Source: Comamonas sp. JUb58
GTDB taxonomy: Bacteria; Pseudomonadota; Gammaproteobacteria; Burkholderiales; Burkholderiaceae_C
Reading direction: 5' to 3'
DNA: 64,000 nucleotides
NCBI RefSeq assembly: GCF_004364775.1
Contig: NZ_SOAL01000003.1
Span: forward strand, 124,001-188,000
Under the pieces are notes generated by a model. The model saw only the letters and a list, made by a program, of their open reading frames with translations. It searched no databases and was not told the DNA's origin. Both the position numbers and the translations under genes were made by a program. Below, in pieces: positions 51,164 to 60,614 of the stretch; position 1 is the first letter of the stretch, and each line of letters starts with the position of its first letter.

Positions 51164-53995
51164 TCAGCGGCTTTGGTCCAGCAGGCGCTGGGCCTGGGCC
51201 TTGACCGTGGCGCTGGACGACTCGGCCATGACCTCTTCGGCCAGCGAGCGGGCGCCTTCCTTGTCGCCGATGGCCAGGAATTCCTGGGCCAAGGTCAGCT
51301 TGGTGGCCAGCGGATCGCTGTCATCGATTTCCAGACCGGCGATGTCATCGGCCAGGGTGACCGGATGCGTGTGGTCTGGCTCGCCGCTGCTGGGCAGGTC
51401 CAGCGACAGCGAGGTCATGTCGAAGTCCATCGTCGGCATGCTCTTGTCGCCGATAGGCATCTGGGCCGTGCTTTGGCTGTCGAAGTCGCTCAGCTGGAAG
51501 TCCAGCGAACCGGGTTGGGTCTCCAGGCTCTGGGCAGCGCTGTGGCTGGCGCTGGGCGACAGCTCCGACGGAATGCTCAGCGCTTCGGCCAGTTGGCGGT
51601 CAAAGTCTTCCATCGACAACGCAGGCTTGCCGGCGGCAGGGGTCAGCGCTTCGAAGGCCAGGCCCGCATCAACAGCCGGCGCGGGCGGCGCAGCCACGGG
51701 TGCGGCGGGCGCTGCCGATGCCTGGAACTGCGAGGCCGCATCCGGGGTTTCGGTCAGCTGGCTGCTCATCGCGAAATCCAGACCCGTGGAGGGGCTGAAA
51801 GCGCTGGCAGGGCTGGAGTCAGCGATGGTCGTCGGTGGCAGCGTGTTCTCGAACGGAATCGGTTCGGCGCGCGCAGCCGCGGCGGCAGCGGCCAGCGCGG
51901 CAGGCGTGGCGATCTCGGTGGCAGAAGGCACCGCCGCGGTGTTGTTCTGGTAGATCGGGTTGGCGGCGTCCAGCTCCTGGCCCAGCGCAGCAATGCGCAG
52001 CCAGTCAGGGCCCGTGCCACCAGTCAGCTGGCGGGCATCCTTGGCGATGCTCTCCAGCGCCAGGCGGTCCTTGCGCTTGGCGTAGATCTCGGCCAGCTTG
52101 GCATGCAGTGCGCTGCGGGTCGGGCTGGTGCGCAGTGCTTCCTTGAGGATTTCCTCGGCCTGCAGGTCACGGCCATAGGCCAGGTAGACGTCGGCTTCGG
52201 CCACGGGGTCCACATCGCCGGCATCGAGCTGGCTGGGGGTGTAGGCCAGCGAGGAGTTGCCGGTGGTCATCGCGCTCACCGAGGTGTCGATGTGCTGACC
52301 ACCGCTGGCGCCAAAGAACGAATCCTGGGCCAGGCTGCTCTCGAGCACCGAGTCGGTCGCGGCGTCCACGCCTTCCTTGCGCTTTTTGTTGCGGTACCAG
52401 AGGCCGCCCAGCAGTGCCAGGATGGCCAGGCCGCCAGCCACTGGCATCAGCGGATTGGCAAGCAACTCATCGACGAAGCTGGGCTCTTCAACAGGCGCAG
52501 GTGCTGGAGCGGGTTTTGGCTTGGGAGCGGGGGCAGGTGCCGGGGTTGGAGCGGGTGCTGCTGCAGGCGCAGCGGCGTCGGCGCTACCTGCAGCAGGTGC
52601 GGTCGCTGGGGCTGGCGCCGTTGCCGCTGGCGTGGCGGGCGTTGCTGGCGCAGACGCAGTAGCAGCAGGTGCCGGAGCCGCTGGGGTTGCGGCAGGGGCA
52701 GGGGCCGCAGGCGTGTTGCCGGTGGCTGGCACGGTTGCGGTACCAGCGGGCTTGCCGTCAGCGGAAGCTGCGGGAGCCGCAGCGGATGCACCAGCGGCGG
52801 CCGAGCCTGCAGCGGCTTGCTTGAGCTTGTTCAGCTCTTCGATGTTCTTGTTCAGTTCGGAGCTGCGTTCCTGGGTCGCATTGGCCTGCTGGGCGCTGGC
52901 GACGCTGGCTTCTGCGGTCTTCGTGCCCTTGGCGGCTTCCTTGCTCAGCTTGAGCTGGTCAGGGGCCACGCTCTGCGGCTTTTTGTCATCGACCGAGGCT
53001 TCCACCTTGCCGCTGGCAGCACGGGTGTCGGTGGCGACCTGGGCAGGTGCTGCCTTGGCGGCGAGCTGGCTGCGATAGCTGTTGAAGTCGCGGCTTTGTG
53101 CGGCGACCATCTGGCGCGCCTGGCGTGGTGATACTGCGCGGGCCTGCTCTGCCGACGGCATGGTCAGGGTAACGCCGGCCTTCATGCGGTTGACGTTGCC
53201 ACCGACAAAGGCGTGCGGGTTGCTCTGCACCACCGCGACGAGCATCTGGTCCAGCGAGATATCGGCAGGCTTGTTTTGCGCCGCGATGCGGCCCAAGGTG
53301 TCACCGCGCTGGGTGCGCACGGTGTCGCCACCGGAGTTGTTGCTGGCGGTGGCCGGAATATTGGCGCGTGCTGCGGGCGCAGGGCGTGGTGCAGCAGCAC
53401 TGCGGCTGGCGGGGGCGGGTGCCGGCGTGGCCGATGCCAGCGGCTCTTCGATCACGCGCACAGGCGGTGCGGGTGGGCGTGCTGCGGGGGCAGCGGCGCT
53501 GAGCTGCGGCGCCACGGTGACGGCCGGTTCTGGCTTGCGCAGGTTGGGCGGGTCGAACAGCATGGTGTAGCTGCGCACGACCTGGCCGGAGTTCCAGTTG
53601 GCGTCGATCACATAGTCGACAAAGGGATCGTTGACCGGGCGCTGCGTGGTCAGCACGATCACAGCCGTGCCATTGGCGCGGCGCTGCAGCTGGGCGCGCA
53701 CGCCGCTGACGGTGCCGGAGTAGTCCATGCCCTGGGTGCGGAACACGGCAGAGGAGGCCGTCTTGACCTGCAAGGTGTCGGCCTCGGCGTCGGTGATCTG
53801 CGGAACTTCGATCTCCGCGCGCAGGGGCTCGCCCAGCGCGGATTTCACATTGATCTTGCCCAGCGCGAGCGCCGATGCTTCCCCTGTGTACAGGCCAAAG
53901 GCTGCCATGGCGGCGGCAAGCGCAGTGATTTTCCAGCGATGCATAGTGCTATTTGATTGAATAGTAGAAGCGTGCGGGGTTGTTTTTGTACCCAT
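51164..53995 (-). CDS. fimV: FimV/HubP-type polar peptidoglycan-binding protein
   Basis: 943 residues. A signal peptide around residues 18-42 (MHRWKITALAAAMAAFGLYT) is followed by the FimV N-terminal domain (ALGKINVKSALGEPLRAEIE). A LysM motif lies at about 224-280 (VRTQRGDTLGRIAAQNK). Then come a long alanine/proline linker, one membrane segment near 518-540 (MPVAGGLAILALLGGLWY), TPR-like repeats near 590-660 (AEADVYLAYGRDLQAEEILK) and the FimV C-terminal domain (LTLAQEFLAIGDKEGARSL). It organises type IV pili and polar proteins in relatives. The start at 53995 is preferred because GGGGAGGG lies 7 bases upstream; an internal ATG at 53944 would give a tighter signal peptide. Confidence 0.92.
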   Translation of the reverse strand: MGTKTTPHASTIQSNSTMHRWKITALAAAMAAFGLYTGEASALALGKINVKSALGEPLRAEIEVPQITDAEADTLQVKTASSAVFRTQGMDYSGTVSGVRAQLQRRANGTAVIVLTTQRPVNDPFVDYVIDANWNSGQVVRSYTMLFDPPNLRKPEPAVTVAPQLSAAAPAARPPAPPVRVIEEPLASATPAPAPASRSAAAPRPAPAARANIPATASNNSGGDTVRTQRGDTLGRIAAQNKPADISLDQMLVAVVQSNPHAFVGGNVNRMKAGVTLTMPSAEQARAVSPRQARQMVAAQSRDFNSYRSQLAAKAAPAQVATDTRAASGKVEASVDDKKPQSVAPDQLKLSKEAAKGTKTAEASVASAQQANATQERSSELNKNIEELNKLKQAAAGSAAAGASAAAPAASADGKPAGTATVPATGNTPAAPAPAATPAAPAPAATASAPATPATPAATAPAPATAPAAGSADAAAPAAAPAPTPAPAPAPKPKPAPAPAPVEEPSFVDELLANPLMPVAGGLAILALLGGLWYRNKKRKEGVDAATDSVLESSLAQDSFFGASGGQHIDTSVSAMTTGNSSLAYTPSQLDAGDVDPVAEADVYLAYGRDLQAEEILKEALRTSPTRSALHAKLAEIYAKRKDRLALESIAKDARQLTGGTGPDWLRIAALGQELDAANPIYQNNTAAVPSATEIATPAALAAAAAAARAEPIPFENTLPPTTIADSSPASAFSPSTGLDFAMSSQLTETPDAASQFQASAAPAAPVAAPPAPAVDAGLAFEALTPAAGKPALSMEDFDRQLAEALSIPSELSPSASHSAAQSLETQPGSLDFQLSDFDSQSTAQMPIGDKSMPTMDFDMTSLSLDLPSSGEPDHTHPVTLADDIAGLEIDDSDPLATKLTLAQEFLAIGDKEGARSLAEEVMAESSSATVKAQAQRLLDQSR

Positions 53996-54002
53996 GAGAA
54001 AG

Positions 54003-54010
54003 CCCTCCCC
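54003..54010 (-). promoter_or_regulatory. strong ribosome binding site deciding the fimV start
   Basis: GGGGAGGG on the minus strand, seven bases before the ATG at 53995. The inner ATG at 53944 has no such site, which argues for a 17-residue longer signal-peptide n-region than usual. Confidence 0.65.
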
Positions 54011-54045
54011 CTAAGACGCGAAATCGGTAATTATCAGTAAAAAGA

Positions 54046-54074
54046 ACCTTAACAGTAATGTGTTGGAGTGACAA
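54046..54074 (-). promoter_or_regulatory. candidate sigma-70 promoter for fimV
   Basis: On the minus strand TTGTCA (54069-54074) and TAAGGT (54046-54051) are separated by 17 bases, about 50 bases upstream of the fimV start. The -35 matches five of six consensus bases, the -10 only three. Confidence 0.35.
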
Positions 54075-54207
54075 GTTAAGGAATGGGCATCTCTTTTGAT
54101 AGGGTGCTTGGGCTCACTCCGGTCGGTCTGATTGTTGTTCCGGAGCAACTTTTCAGAGGGCGGGTGCCGGGTAGGCCCCGGCCTGGAACGTTAGCAAAAG
54201 CATCATG

Positions 54208-54248
54208 AAAAACACCTTCCGGCTGCGGGCGGCAGGGGCGGAAGGTGT
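54208..54248 (-). terminator. intrinsic terminator of asd
   Basis: A 10-base-pair stem (54212-54221 with 54239-54248) and a run of five T at 54208-54212 on the minus strand, 32 bases beyond the asd stop. Confidence 0.82.
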
Positions 54249-54279
54249 GGTGGTTTGGCCGCTTATGCAACGGCCGGCA

Positions 54280-55392
54280 TCAGGCAGCCAGCAGGATGCG
54301 CAGCATGCGGCGCAGCGGTTCGGCAGCGCCCCAGAGCAGCTGGTCACCGATAACGAAGGCCGACACATACTCGGGGCCCATGTTCAGCTTGCGCACGCGG
54401 CCCACGGCCACTTCCAGGCCGCCGGTCACGGCAGCGGGGGTCAGTTCCTTGACGGTCAGGGCGCGCTCGTTGGGCACCCACTTGACCCAGTCGTTGCCGC
54501 CCTTGATCAGCGCTTCGATCTCGGCCAGCGGCAGGTCCTTGTTCAGCTTCAGGGTCAGCGCCAGGCTGTGGCAACGCATCGCGCCAATGCGCACGCACAG
54601 GCCATCAACCGGGATGGTGGCATCGGTGCCCAGGATCTTGTTGACCTCGGCCTGGCCCTTCCACTCTTCCTTGGACTGGCCGTTGTCCAGTTGGGCATCG
54701 ATCCAGGGGATCAGGCCGCCAGCCAGGGGAGCACCGAAGAACTCGGTGGGCACATCGCTGCGGATGGTCTGGGCAACCTTGCGGTCGATTTCCAGAATGG
54801 CCGAAGCGGGCGTGGCCAGCTCGTCGGCCACAGCGGCGTGCACCACGCCCATGCCCTTGAGCAGTTCGCGCATGTGGTTGGCACCGCCACCGGAGGCGGC
54901 CTGGTAGGTCATCGACGAGACCCAGTCCACCAGACCGGCGTTGAACAGGCCCGACAGGCCCATCAGCAAGATGGAGTTGGTGCAGTTGCCGCCAATCCAG
55001 TTCTTGCCGCCAGCGGCCAGCTCGCGCTGGATCAGTGCGTCATTGACGGGGTCCAGCACGATGACGGCATCGTCTTGCATGCGCAGCGAAGAGGCGGCAT
55101 CGATCCAGTGGCCGTTCCAGCCGGCAGCGCGGATCTTGGGGAAGACTTCCTTGGTGTAGTCGCCGCCTTGGCAGGTGATGATGATGTCGCACTTGGACAG
55201 CTCGGCGATGTCATTCGCATCCTTGAGCTGGGTGTGCACGGCGGCCATCGCAGGGGCCTTGCCACCGGCGTTGGAGGTCGAGAAAAACACCGGCTCGATC
55301 AGCGCGAAGTCACCCTCGGCCTGCATGCGGTCCATCAACACCGAGCCGACCATGCCGCGCCAGCCCACCAAACCTACCAATTGCTTGCTCAT
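54280..55392 (-). CDS. asd: aspartate-semialdehyde dehydrogenase
   Basis: Reduces aspartyl phosphate to aspartate semialdehyde for lysine/diaminopimelate, threonine and methionine synthesis. 370 residues, the usual gammaproteobacterial-type length. The N-terminal NADP-binding motif is [19 protein letters not shown] and the catalytic Cys137 is in [19 protein letters not shown] conserved substrate-binding part is [20 protein letters not shown]. Lies between leuB and fimV, as in other Burkholderiales, with its own terminator. Confidence 0.97.
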   Translation of the reverse strand: MSKQLVGLVGWRGMVGSVLMDRMQAEGDFALIEPVFFSTSNAGGKAPAMAAVHTQLKDANDIAELSKCDIIITCQGGDYTKEVFPKIRAAGWNGHWIDAASSLRMQDDAVIVLDPVNDALIQRELAAGGKNWIGGNCTNSILLMGLSGLFNAGLVDWVSSMTYQAASGGGANHMRELLKGMGVVHAAVADELATPASAILEIDRKVAQTIRSDVPTEFFGAPLAGGLIPWIDAQLDNGQSKEEWKGQAEVNKILGTDATIPVDGLCVRIGAMRCHSLALTLKLNKDLPLAEIEALIKGGNDWVKWVPNERALTVKELTPAAVTGGLEVAVGRVRKLNMGPEYVSAFVIGDQLLWGAAEPLRRMLRILLAA

Positions 55393-55832
55393 AAAACGCC
55401 CTTGTCTACCTAAACGAAAGGAAATGCCACGGGGGCTGAGGGCCTGGCTCGTCGGCCAGTTGGAGGCGCACGACGAACCAGGCTGGATCAGCCGGTAATC
55501 TTCGTGGTGGTTGTGAATGTGTATGCGCGCGCAGCCATACCCGCCTCAATGGGGGTGGTGGTGTTCGGCCAAGAAATAGGGCAGTGCGCAGACATAGGGA
55601 GCTATTCTAGCGCCAAATTTTAAAACCTGTGCAAGAAATTTTATAAGTTTCGAGTGCTGGCGCATCGAAGCGCATGCATATATGACGTTAAAAAATATTT
55701 TTCGACCATTTATGGTTTTTTAATTCGTCGGAATGACTAAAGTCGAAAGCGCGCCGTGCTTCTGTCGTCGTTTTGGTGTTGAAACGGGGTGGCTGCTTGC
55801 GCGATACCAACGCTTCGTTGTTCTGCAGGCGC
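55393..55832. other. AT-richer intergenic region upstream of asd
   Basis: About 440 bases without a credible gene. The 55600-55745 part is strikingly A+T-rich for this genome, with several A- or T-tracts (for example near 55691-55700 and 55716-55722). It holds the presumed asd promoter. No tRNA-like or clear riboswitch structure was seen. Confidence 0.6.
55604..55634 (-). promoter_or_regulatory. candidate promoter for asd
   Basis: Minus-strand TTGCAC (55629-55634) and TAGAAT (55604-55609), separated by 19 bases, 212 bases upstream of the asd start. The long spacer lowers confidence; the implied transcript would have a leader of about 200 bases. Confidence 0.35.
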
Positions 55833-55855
55833 AAAAAAGCGACCCGCAGGTCGCT
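55833..55855 (-). terminator. intrinsic terminator of leuB
   Basis: A 7-base-pair stem (55838-55844 with 55849-55855), a four-base loop and six T on the minus strand, 28 bases after the leuB stop. It ends the leuC-ecn-leuD-leuB unit. Confidence 0.85.
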
Positions 55856-55883
55856 CTTGGATAGGCATTGAGAAGACGGCTGC

Positions 55884-56951
55884 TTACAGCGCGGCCACCA
55901 CGGCGTCGCCCATCTGCTGGGTGCCGACCTTGGTCGTGCCTTCGCTGTAGATATCAGGCGTGCGCAGGCCCTGGGCCAGCACCTTTTGCACAGCGGCTTC
56001 GATCTTCTGGGCAGCGGCTTCCTGGCCCAGGCTGAAGCGCAGCATCATGGCAGCCGACAGGATGGTGGCCAGCGGGTTGGCGACGCCCTTGCCGGCGATG
56101 TCCGGTGCCGAGCCGTGGCTGGGTTCGTACAGGCCTTGCTTCTTGTCGTTGAGGCTGGCCGAAGGCAGCATGCCGATCGAGCCGGTCAGCATCGAGGCTT
56201 CGTCGCTCAGGATGTCGCCGAACATATTGCCGGTGACGACCACGTCGAAACGCTTGGGTTCCTTGACCAGCTGCATCGCCGCGTTGTCCACATACATGTG
56301 GTCCAGCTGCACATCGGGGTACTGCTTGCCCACTTCGGTCATCACGTCCTTCCAGAGTTGGAAGGTTTCCAGCACATTGGCCTTGTCCACGCTGGTCACG
56401 CGCTTGCTGCGCTTTTGCGCGGCTTGGAAGGCCACATGGCCGATGCGCTCGATCTCGGGGCGGGTGTAGCGCATCGTGTCGAAGGCTTCTTCGGCGCCGG
56501 GGAAGTGGCCGTCCGGTGCGCTGCGGCGACCGCGTGGCTGGCCGAAGTAGATGTCGCCGGTCAGCTCGCGGATGATCAGGATGTCGAGGCCGGACACCAG
56601 CTCAGGCTTGAGGCTGGAGGCGTGGGTCAGTTCCTTGTAGCAGATCGCGGGGCGGAAGTTGGCAAACAGGCCCAGTGCCTTGCGCAGGCCCAGAATTGCC
56701 TGCTCGGGGCGCAGTGCGCGTTCCAGCGTGTCGTACTTCCAGTCGCCCACAGCGCCAAACAGGATGGCGTCCGATGCCTTGGCCAGCTCCAGCGTGGCAG
56801 GTGGCAGCGGGTGGCCGGAGGCCTCATAGGCGGCGCCACCGACGGGTGCGCTTTGCAGGTGCAGGTCCAGCTTCAGGGCGTCGAGCACCTTCACGGCTTC
56901 TGCAACGATTTCTGGACCAATGCCGTCTCCGGGCAATACAGCGATTTTCAT
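55884..56951 (-). CDS. leuB: 3-isopropylmalate dehydrogenase
   Basis: Oxidatively decarboxylates 3-isopropylmalate to 2-oxoisocaproate with NAD+, third step of leucine synthesis. 355 residues. [20 protein letters not shown] opens the protein; other marks are [20 protein letters not shown] and FGQPRG, then the metal/substrate region [20 protein letters not shown] and the NAD-binding [20 protein letters not shown]. It follows leuD after 79 bases. Confidence 0.98.
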   Translation of the reverse strand: MKIAVLPGDGIGPEIVAEAVKVLDALKLDLHLQSAPVGGAAYEASGHPLPPATLELAKASDAILFGAVGDWKYDTLERALRPEQAILGLRKALGLFANFRPAICYKELTHASSLKPELVSGLDILIIRELTGDIYFGQPRGRRSAPDGHFPGAEEAFDTMRYTRPEIERIGHVAFQAAQKRSKRVTSVDKANVLETFQLWKDVMTEVGKQYPDVQLDHMYVDNAAMQLVKEPKRFDVVVTGNMFGDILSDEASMLTGSIGMLPSASLNDKKQGLYEPSHGSAPDIAGKGVANPLATILSAAMMLRFSLGQEAAAQKIEAAVQKVLAQGLRTPDIYSEGTTKVGTQQMGDAVVAAL

Positions 56952-57030
56952 GGTTTTTTCTCAGTCAGGATGGCAGGGCCGCGCCCGATGGGGCGCAGCA
57001 GGGATGGCGGTGAACCGGTTCTCGTGGCGC

Positions 57031-57693
57031 TCAGGCCTTGGCTTGCACCAGGCTGTGTGCCAGCCAGGGCTTGGTGGCCAGGCGGTTGGCTTCATAGGCC
57101 TGGATCTTGTCCTTGTGGCGCAGGGTCAGGCCAATGTCGTCAAAGCCGTTGAGCAGGCAGTACTTGCGGAAGGCGATCACATCGAAGGGGATGCTTTCGC
57201 CGCCGGGACGCAGGATGACCTGCTGGTCCAGGTCGATGGTCAGGCTGTAGCCGGGGTTGACCGCGACTTCGTTGAACAGCATGTCGATCGTGGCCTCGGG
57301 CAGCACGATGGGCAGCAGGCCGTTCTTGAAGCAGTTGTTGAAGAAGATGTCGGCAAAGCTGGGGGCCAGGATGGCGCGGAAGCCGAACTGGTCCAGCGCC
57401 CAGGGCGCGTGCTCGCGGCTGGAGCCGCAGCCAAAGTTCTTGCGGGCGATCAGAATGCTGGCACCCTGGAAGCGCTGCTGGTTCAGTACGAAGTCCGGGT
57501 TGGGCTTGCGGGCGGACTCGGGCACGCCCGGCTGGCCGGGCTGGTCCAGGTAGCGCCATTCGTCAAAGGCGTTGACGCCAAAGCCGGTCTTCTTGATCGA
57601 CTTCAGGAACTGCTTGGGGATGATGGCGTCGGTGTCGACGTTCTCGCGGTCCATGGGCGCCACGAGGCCGGTGTGGATGGTGAATTTCTGCAT
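57031..57693 (-). CDS. leuD: 3-isopropylmalate dehydratase small subunit
   Basis: Swivel-domain subunit of the aconitase-like isomerase that interconverts 2- and 3-isopropylmalate with LeuC. 220 residues. Motifs are [20 protein letters not shown] near the start, [40 protein letters not shown] and [11 protein letters not shown]. Separated from leuC by the small ecn gene. Confidence 0.97.
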   Translation of the reverse strand: MQKFTIHTGLVAPMDRENVDTDAIIPKQFLKSIKKTGFGVNAFDEWRYLDQPGQPGVPESARKPNPDFVLNQQRFQGASILIARKNFGCGSSREHAPWALDQFGFRAILAPSFADIFFNNCFKNGLLPIVLPEATIDMLFNEVAVNPGYSLTIDLDQQVILRPGGESIPFDVIAFRKYCLLNGFDDIGLTLRHKDKIQAYEANRLATKPWLAHSLVQAKA

Positions 57694-57754
57694 TTCAAGC
57701 CTTTGGGCTGCCCGCCGTCATTGGATGAGTGCGGGCAGCGGTATATGTGATGGT

Positions 57755-57880
57755 TTAGCGTGCTGCGCGAGAGATGGCGTTGCCCGCTCCCTGCACATCC
57801 TGGCCAATGCCGTGGACGGTGTTGCAGCCCGACAGCAGCGCGGCGAGCGCGATGGTAATGAAGGCAAAACGGGTTTTCAT
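57755..57880 (-). CDS. ecn: entericidin EcnA/B family small lipoprotein
   Basis: A 41-residue peptide: basic start MKTRF, a hydrophobic helix FAFITIALAALLSGC with lipobox cysteine at position 19, then NTVHGIGQDVQGAGNAISRA. The mature peptide is only about 23 residues, amphipathic and glycine rich, as in entericidins. An AGGAG ribosome binding site lies 7 bases before the ATG. It is placed between leuC and leuD on the same strand, 16 bases after the leuC stop. E. coli entericidins act as a stationary-phase antidote/toxin pair; here only one copy is seen and its role is unknown. Confidence 0.88.
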   Translation of the reverse strand: MKTRFAFITIALAALLSGCNTVHGIGQDVQGAGNAISRAAR

Positions 57881-57896
57881 CGCATAGCTCCTGGGG

Positions 57897-59321
57897 TCAT
57901 GCAAAACGGCGGATATCCACAAAGTGGCCGTGCACGGCAGCGGCGGCCGCCATCGCGGGGCTCACCAGGTGGGTTCGGCCACCGGCGCCCTGGCGGCCTT
58001 CAAAGTTGCGGTTGCTGGTCGATGCGCAGCGCTCGCCGGGCTCCAGGCGGTCGGCGTTCATCGCCAGGCACATCGAGCAACCGGGCTCGCGCCACTCAAA
58101 ACCGGCGGCGGTGAAGATCTGGTCCAGGCCTTCGGCCTCGGCCTGGGCCTTGACCAGACCCGAGCCGGGCACCACCATGGCCAGCTTCACATTCTTGGCC
58201 ACTTTCTGGCCCAGCTTCTTGACCACGGCAGCGGCTTCGCGCATGTCTTCGATGCGGCTGTTGGTGCAGCTGCCGATGAAGACCTTGTCGACGAAGATGT
58301 CGTTGATCGGCTTGCCTGGCTCCAGGTTCATATAGGTCAGCGCACGCTCGATGGCGCCGCGCTTGTTCGGGTCCTTTTCCTTGTCCGGATCGGGCACGGT
58401 CGCATCGACACCCAGCACCATCTCGGGGCTGGTGCCCCAGGTGACCTGGGGCACGATGTCTTCGGCGCGCAGGGTGACCACGGTGTCGAACTTGGCATCG
58501 ACGTCGGAGTGCAAGGTCTTCCAGTAGTTGACGGCCTGGTCCCATTCCACGCCGGTGGGGGCCAGTGGGCGGCCCTTGACGTAGTCGATGGTCTTGCTGT
58601 CCACGGCCACGAGACCGGCGCGCGCGCCAGCTTCAATCGCCATGTTGCAGACTGTCATGCGGCCTTCGATGGACAGATCACGGATGGCGGAGCCGGCGAA
58701 CTCGATGGTGTAGCCGGTGCCGCCTGCGGTGCCGATGCGGCCGATGATGGCCAGCACGATGTCCTTGGCGGTCACGCCGGGGGCGACCTTGCCGTCCACC
58801 TTGATCAGCATGTTCTTGGCCTTCTTGGCCAACAGGGTCTGGGTGGCCATCACGTGCTCGACCTCGGAGGTGCCGATGCCGTGGGCCAGCGCGCCAAAGG
58901 CACCATGGGTGCTGGTGTGGCTGTCGCCGCAGACCACGGTCATGCCTGGCAGGGTCGCGCCTTGCTCGGGGCCCATCACGTGGACGATGCCCTGGCCCTT
59001 GTCCATGAAGGGGAAGAAGGCGGCGGCGCCGAATTCGCCGATGTTGTCGTTCAAGGTGACGATCTGCTCTTTGCTGATCGGGTCCTCGATGCCGTCATAG
59101 CCGCGCTCCCAGCCGGTGGTGGGCGTGTTGTGGTCGGCGGTGGCGACCACGGAGCTGACGCGCCAGAGCTTGCGGCCTGCCATGCGCAGACCTTCGAAGG
59201 CCTGGGGGCTGGTGACTTCGTGCACCAGATGGCGGTCGATATACAGCACGGCAGTGCCATCCTCTTCGGTGTGGATGGTGTGCTCGTCAAAAATCTTGTC
59301 GTAGAGGGTGCGTCCGGTCAT
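57897..59321 (-). CDS. leuC: 3-isopropylmalate dehydratase large subunit
   Basis: [4Fe-4S] enzyme that isomerises 2-isopropylmalate to 3-isopropylmalate with LeuD. 474 residues. [20 protein letters not shown] starts it; cluster ligands are in [13 protein letters not shown] (about residue 352) and [15 protein letters not shown] (about 415 and 418). [20 protein letters not shown] and RASF-type substrate motifs near the end ([17 protein letters not shown]) are also present. It is 50 bases downstream of a LysR gene on the same strand and heads the leu operon. Confidence 0.97.
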   Translation of the reverse strand: MTGRTLYDKIFDEHTIHTEEDGTAVLYIDRHLVHEVTSPQAFEGLRMAGRKLWRVSSVVATADHNTPTTGWERGYDGIEDPISKEQIVTLNDNIGEFGAAAFFPFMDKGQGIVHVMGPEQGATLPGMTVVCGDSHTSTHGAFGALAHGIGTSEVEHVMATQTLLAKKAKNMLIKVDGKVAPGVTAKDIVLAIIGRIGTAGGTGYTIEFAGSAIRDLSIEGRMTVCNMAIEAGARAGLVAVDSKTIDYVKGRPLAPTGVEWDQAVNYWKTLHSDVDAKFDTVVTLRAEDIVPQVTWGTSPEMVLGVDATVPDPDKEKDPNKRGAIERALTYMNLEPGKPINDIFVDKVFIGSCTNSRIEDMREAAAVVKKLGQKVAKNVKLAMVVPGSGLVKAQAEAEGLDQIFTAAGFEWREPGCSMCLAMNADRLEPGERCASTSNRNFEGRQGAGGRTHLVSPAMAAAAAVHGHFVDIRRFA

Positions 59322-59371
59322 CGTGGTTCTCTTTGGGTCAAGGGTCTCATCAAGGGGCTAAATACGGAATA

Positions 59372-60370
59372 TCAAAGATGGGCAAAGGTCTGCAGGTGCG
59401 CGGCCAGGTCGGCGTCTTGCTGGTCTGCGGCCTGGGCCTCATCGGCGGGCCGGGGGCTCAGGTGCTCGACCAGCAGGCGGGCGGTCACCGGCAGCGCCTC
59501 AAAATCGCGGGCCATCAGGCGCAGCTCGCGGTGCGCCCAGGCGTCGGCCAGGCGGATGCCGCGCAGGTTGCCCACGCCGTGCATCAGCGCAAAGGCGCGG
59601 TCCGGCAGCAGGCCAATGCCCAGGCCGTTGTCGATCATGCGGCACATGGCATCGAGGCTGGTGACCTGGATGCGCTGGCGCAGCGGCCGGCGCAGCTGGG
59701 CTGATGCGGTGCGCATGGCCTGGCTGATGCTGCTGCCCGATTGCAGGCCGACGATGTCCCATTCCAGTGCTTCTTCAAAGCTGATCGTGTTGCGCTGGGC
59801 CAGCGCATGGTCCAGCGGCACAACCAGCATCAGGTGGTCGCTGCGGTAGGGTCGCGACTGCAGATCAAGCTCGGCGGTGTTGGCGACGGCATCGGGGTTG
59901 CAGATGCCCAGGTCGGCCGTGCCTTCGTGCACGGCCTGGATCACCTGCGCACTGAGGTGCTCCTGCAGGTCGATCTTGATCTGGCTGTGCGCGCGGGCAA
60001 AGCTGCCCAGGTCCTCGGGCAGAAACTGCACGATCGCCGAAATATTGGCATGGATGCGCACATGGCCGCGCACGCCATCGGCGTACTCGCTGAGCTCGCC
60101 CTGCATGCGCTCCAGCCCGAACAGCACATTGCGGGCATGGTGCAGCAGGCTCTCGCCTGCCGGCGTCAGGGTGACGCCCCGGCTGTGGCGGTAGAGCAGC
60201 TGGGTGTCGACGGCCGTTTCCAGGTCGGACAGGCGCTTGCTGACGGCCGAGGCCGCGATGAACTCCCGCTCTGCCGCGCGGCCAATGCTGCCCAGCTCGC
60301 ACACCGCCACAAACAGCTGGAGCGAGGTCAGGTCGATGCGGCGCGCAAAACTGCGCTCTGAGCTTTTCAT
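59372..60370 (-). CDS. LysR-type transcriptional regulator upstream of leuC
   Basis: 332 residues: HTH at about residues 15-72 (LQLFVAVCELGSIGRAAERE, FIAASAVSKRLSDLETAVDT), effector domain from about 100 (GHVRIHANISAIVQFLPEDL; GTADLGICNPDAV). The tail (PRPADEAQAADQQDADLAAH) is polar. It is transcribed in the same direction as leuC with a 50-base gap, so it could be the first gene of the leu unit and respond to a pathway metabolite, but that is inference. A near-palindrome just upstream (60404-60424) is a candidate operator. Confidence 0.88.
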   Translation of the reverse strand: MKSSERSFARRIDLTSLQLFVAVCELGSIGRAAEREFIAASAVSKRLSDLETAVDTQLLYRHSRGVTLTPAGESLLHHARNVLFGLERMQGELSEYADGVRGHVRIHANISAIVQFLPEDLGSFARAHSQIKIDLQEHLSAQVIQAVHEGTADLGICNPDAVANTAELDLQSRPYRSDHLMLVVPLDHALAQRNTISFEEALEWDIVGLQSGSSISQAMRTASAQLRRPLRQRIQVTSLDAMCRMIDNGLGIGLLPDRAFALMHGVGNLRGIRLADAWAHRELRLMARDFEALPVTARLLVEHLSPRPADEAQAADQQDADLAAHLQTFAHL

Positions 60371-60403
60371 GGCGGGGAGGTATCGTATTTTTAGAAATCA
60401 GCA

Positions 60404-60424
60404 GCTATTTTATCTATAAATAGC
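60404..60424. promoter_or_regulatory. inverted repeat, candidate LysR operator
   Basis: GCTATTT and AAATAGC separated by seven A/T-rich bases, 34 bases upstream of the LysR start in an AT-rich stretch. LysR proteins often bind such interrupted dyads to autoregulate. Position fits repression of the LysR gene. Confidence 0.4.
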
Positions 60425-60614
60425 GTATCTGGTATCGCAGATGACGATGGCTGATGTGTCATTTGCATGAAAACGTAGCGGGGCGCTCGGGCAAGGAGGG
60501 TTCGCCCGTCAGCGCTGAATATGTTCGTTTTTGTAAAGCATTGACCCCATTCGTTGGGCTCAGAGCGATTGAGCAGACATCGCAAGCAGCGATGCTCTAG
60601 AAACGGAATCACCC

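Noticed and set aside
52447-52791. Repeat-like Ala/Pro-coding stretch that could suggest tandem DNA repeats
   Set aside because: It is the low-complexity alanine/proline linker of FimV; no regular repeat unit or CRISPR-like spacing.
51173-53131. 652-codon plus-strand open frame
   Set aside because: Antisense shadow of fimV, with low-complexity Gly/Arg/Cys composition.
57924-59849. 641-codon plus-strand open frame
   Set aside because: Antisense to leuC and the LysR gene; shadow frame.
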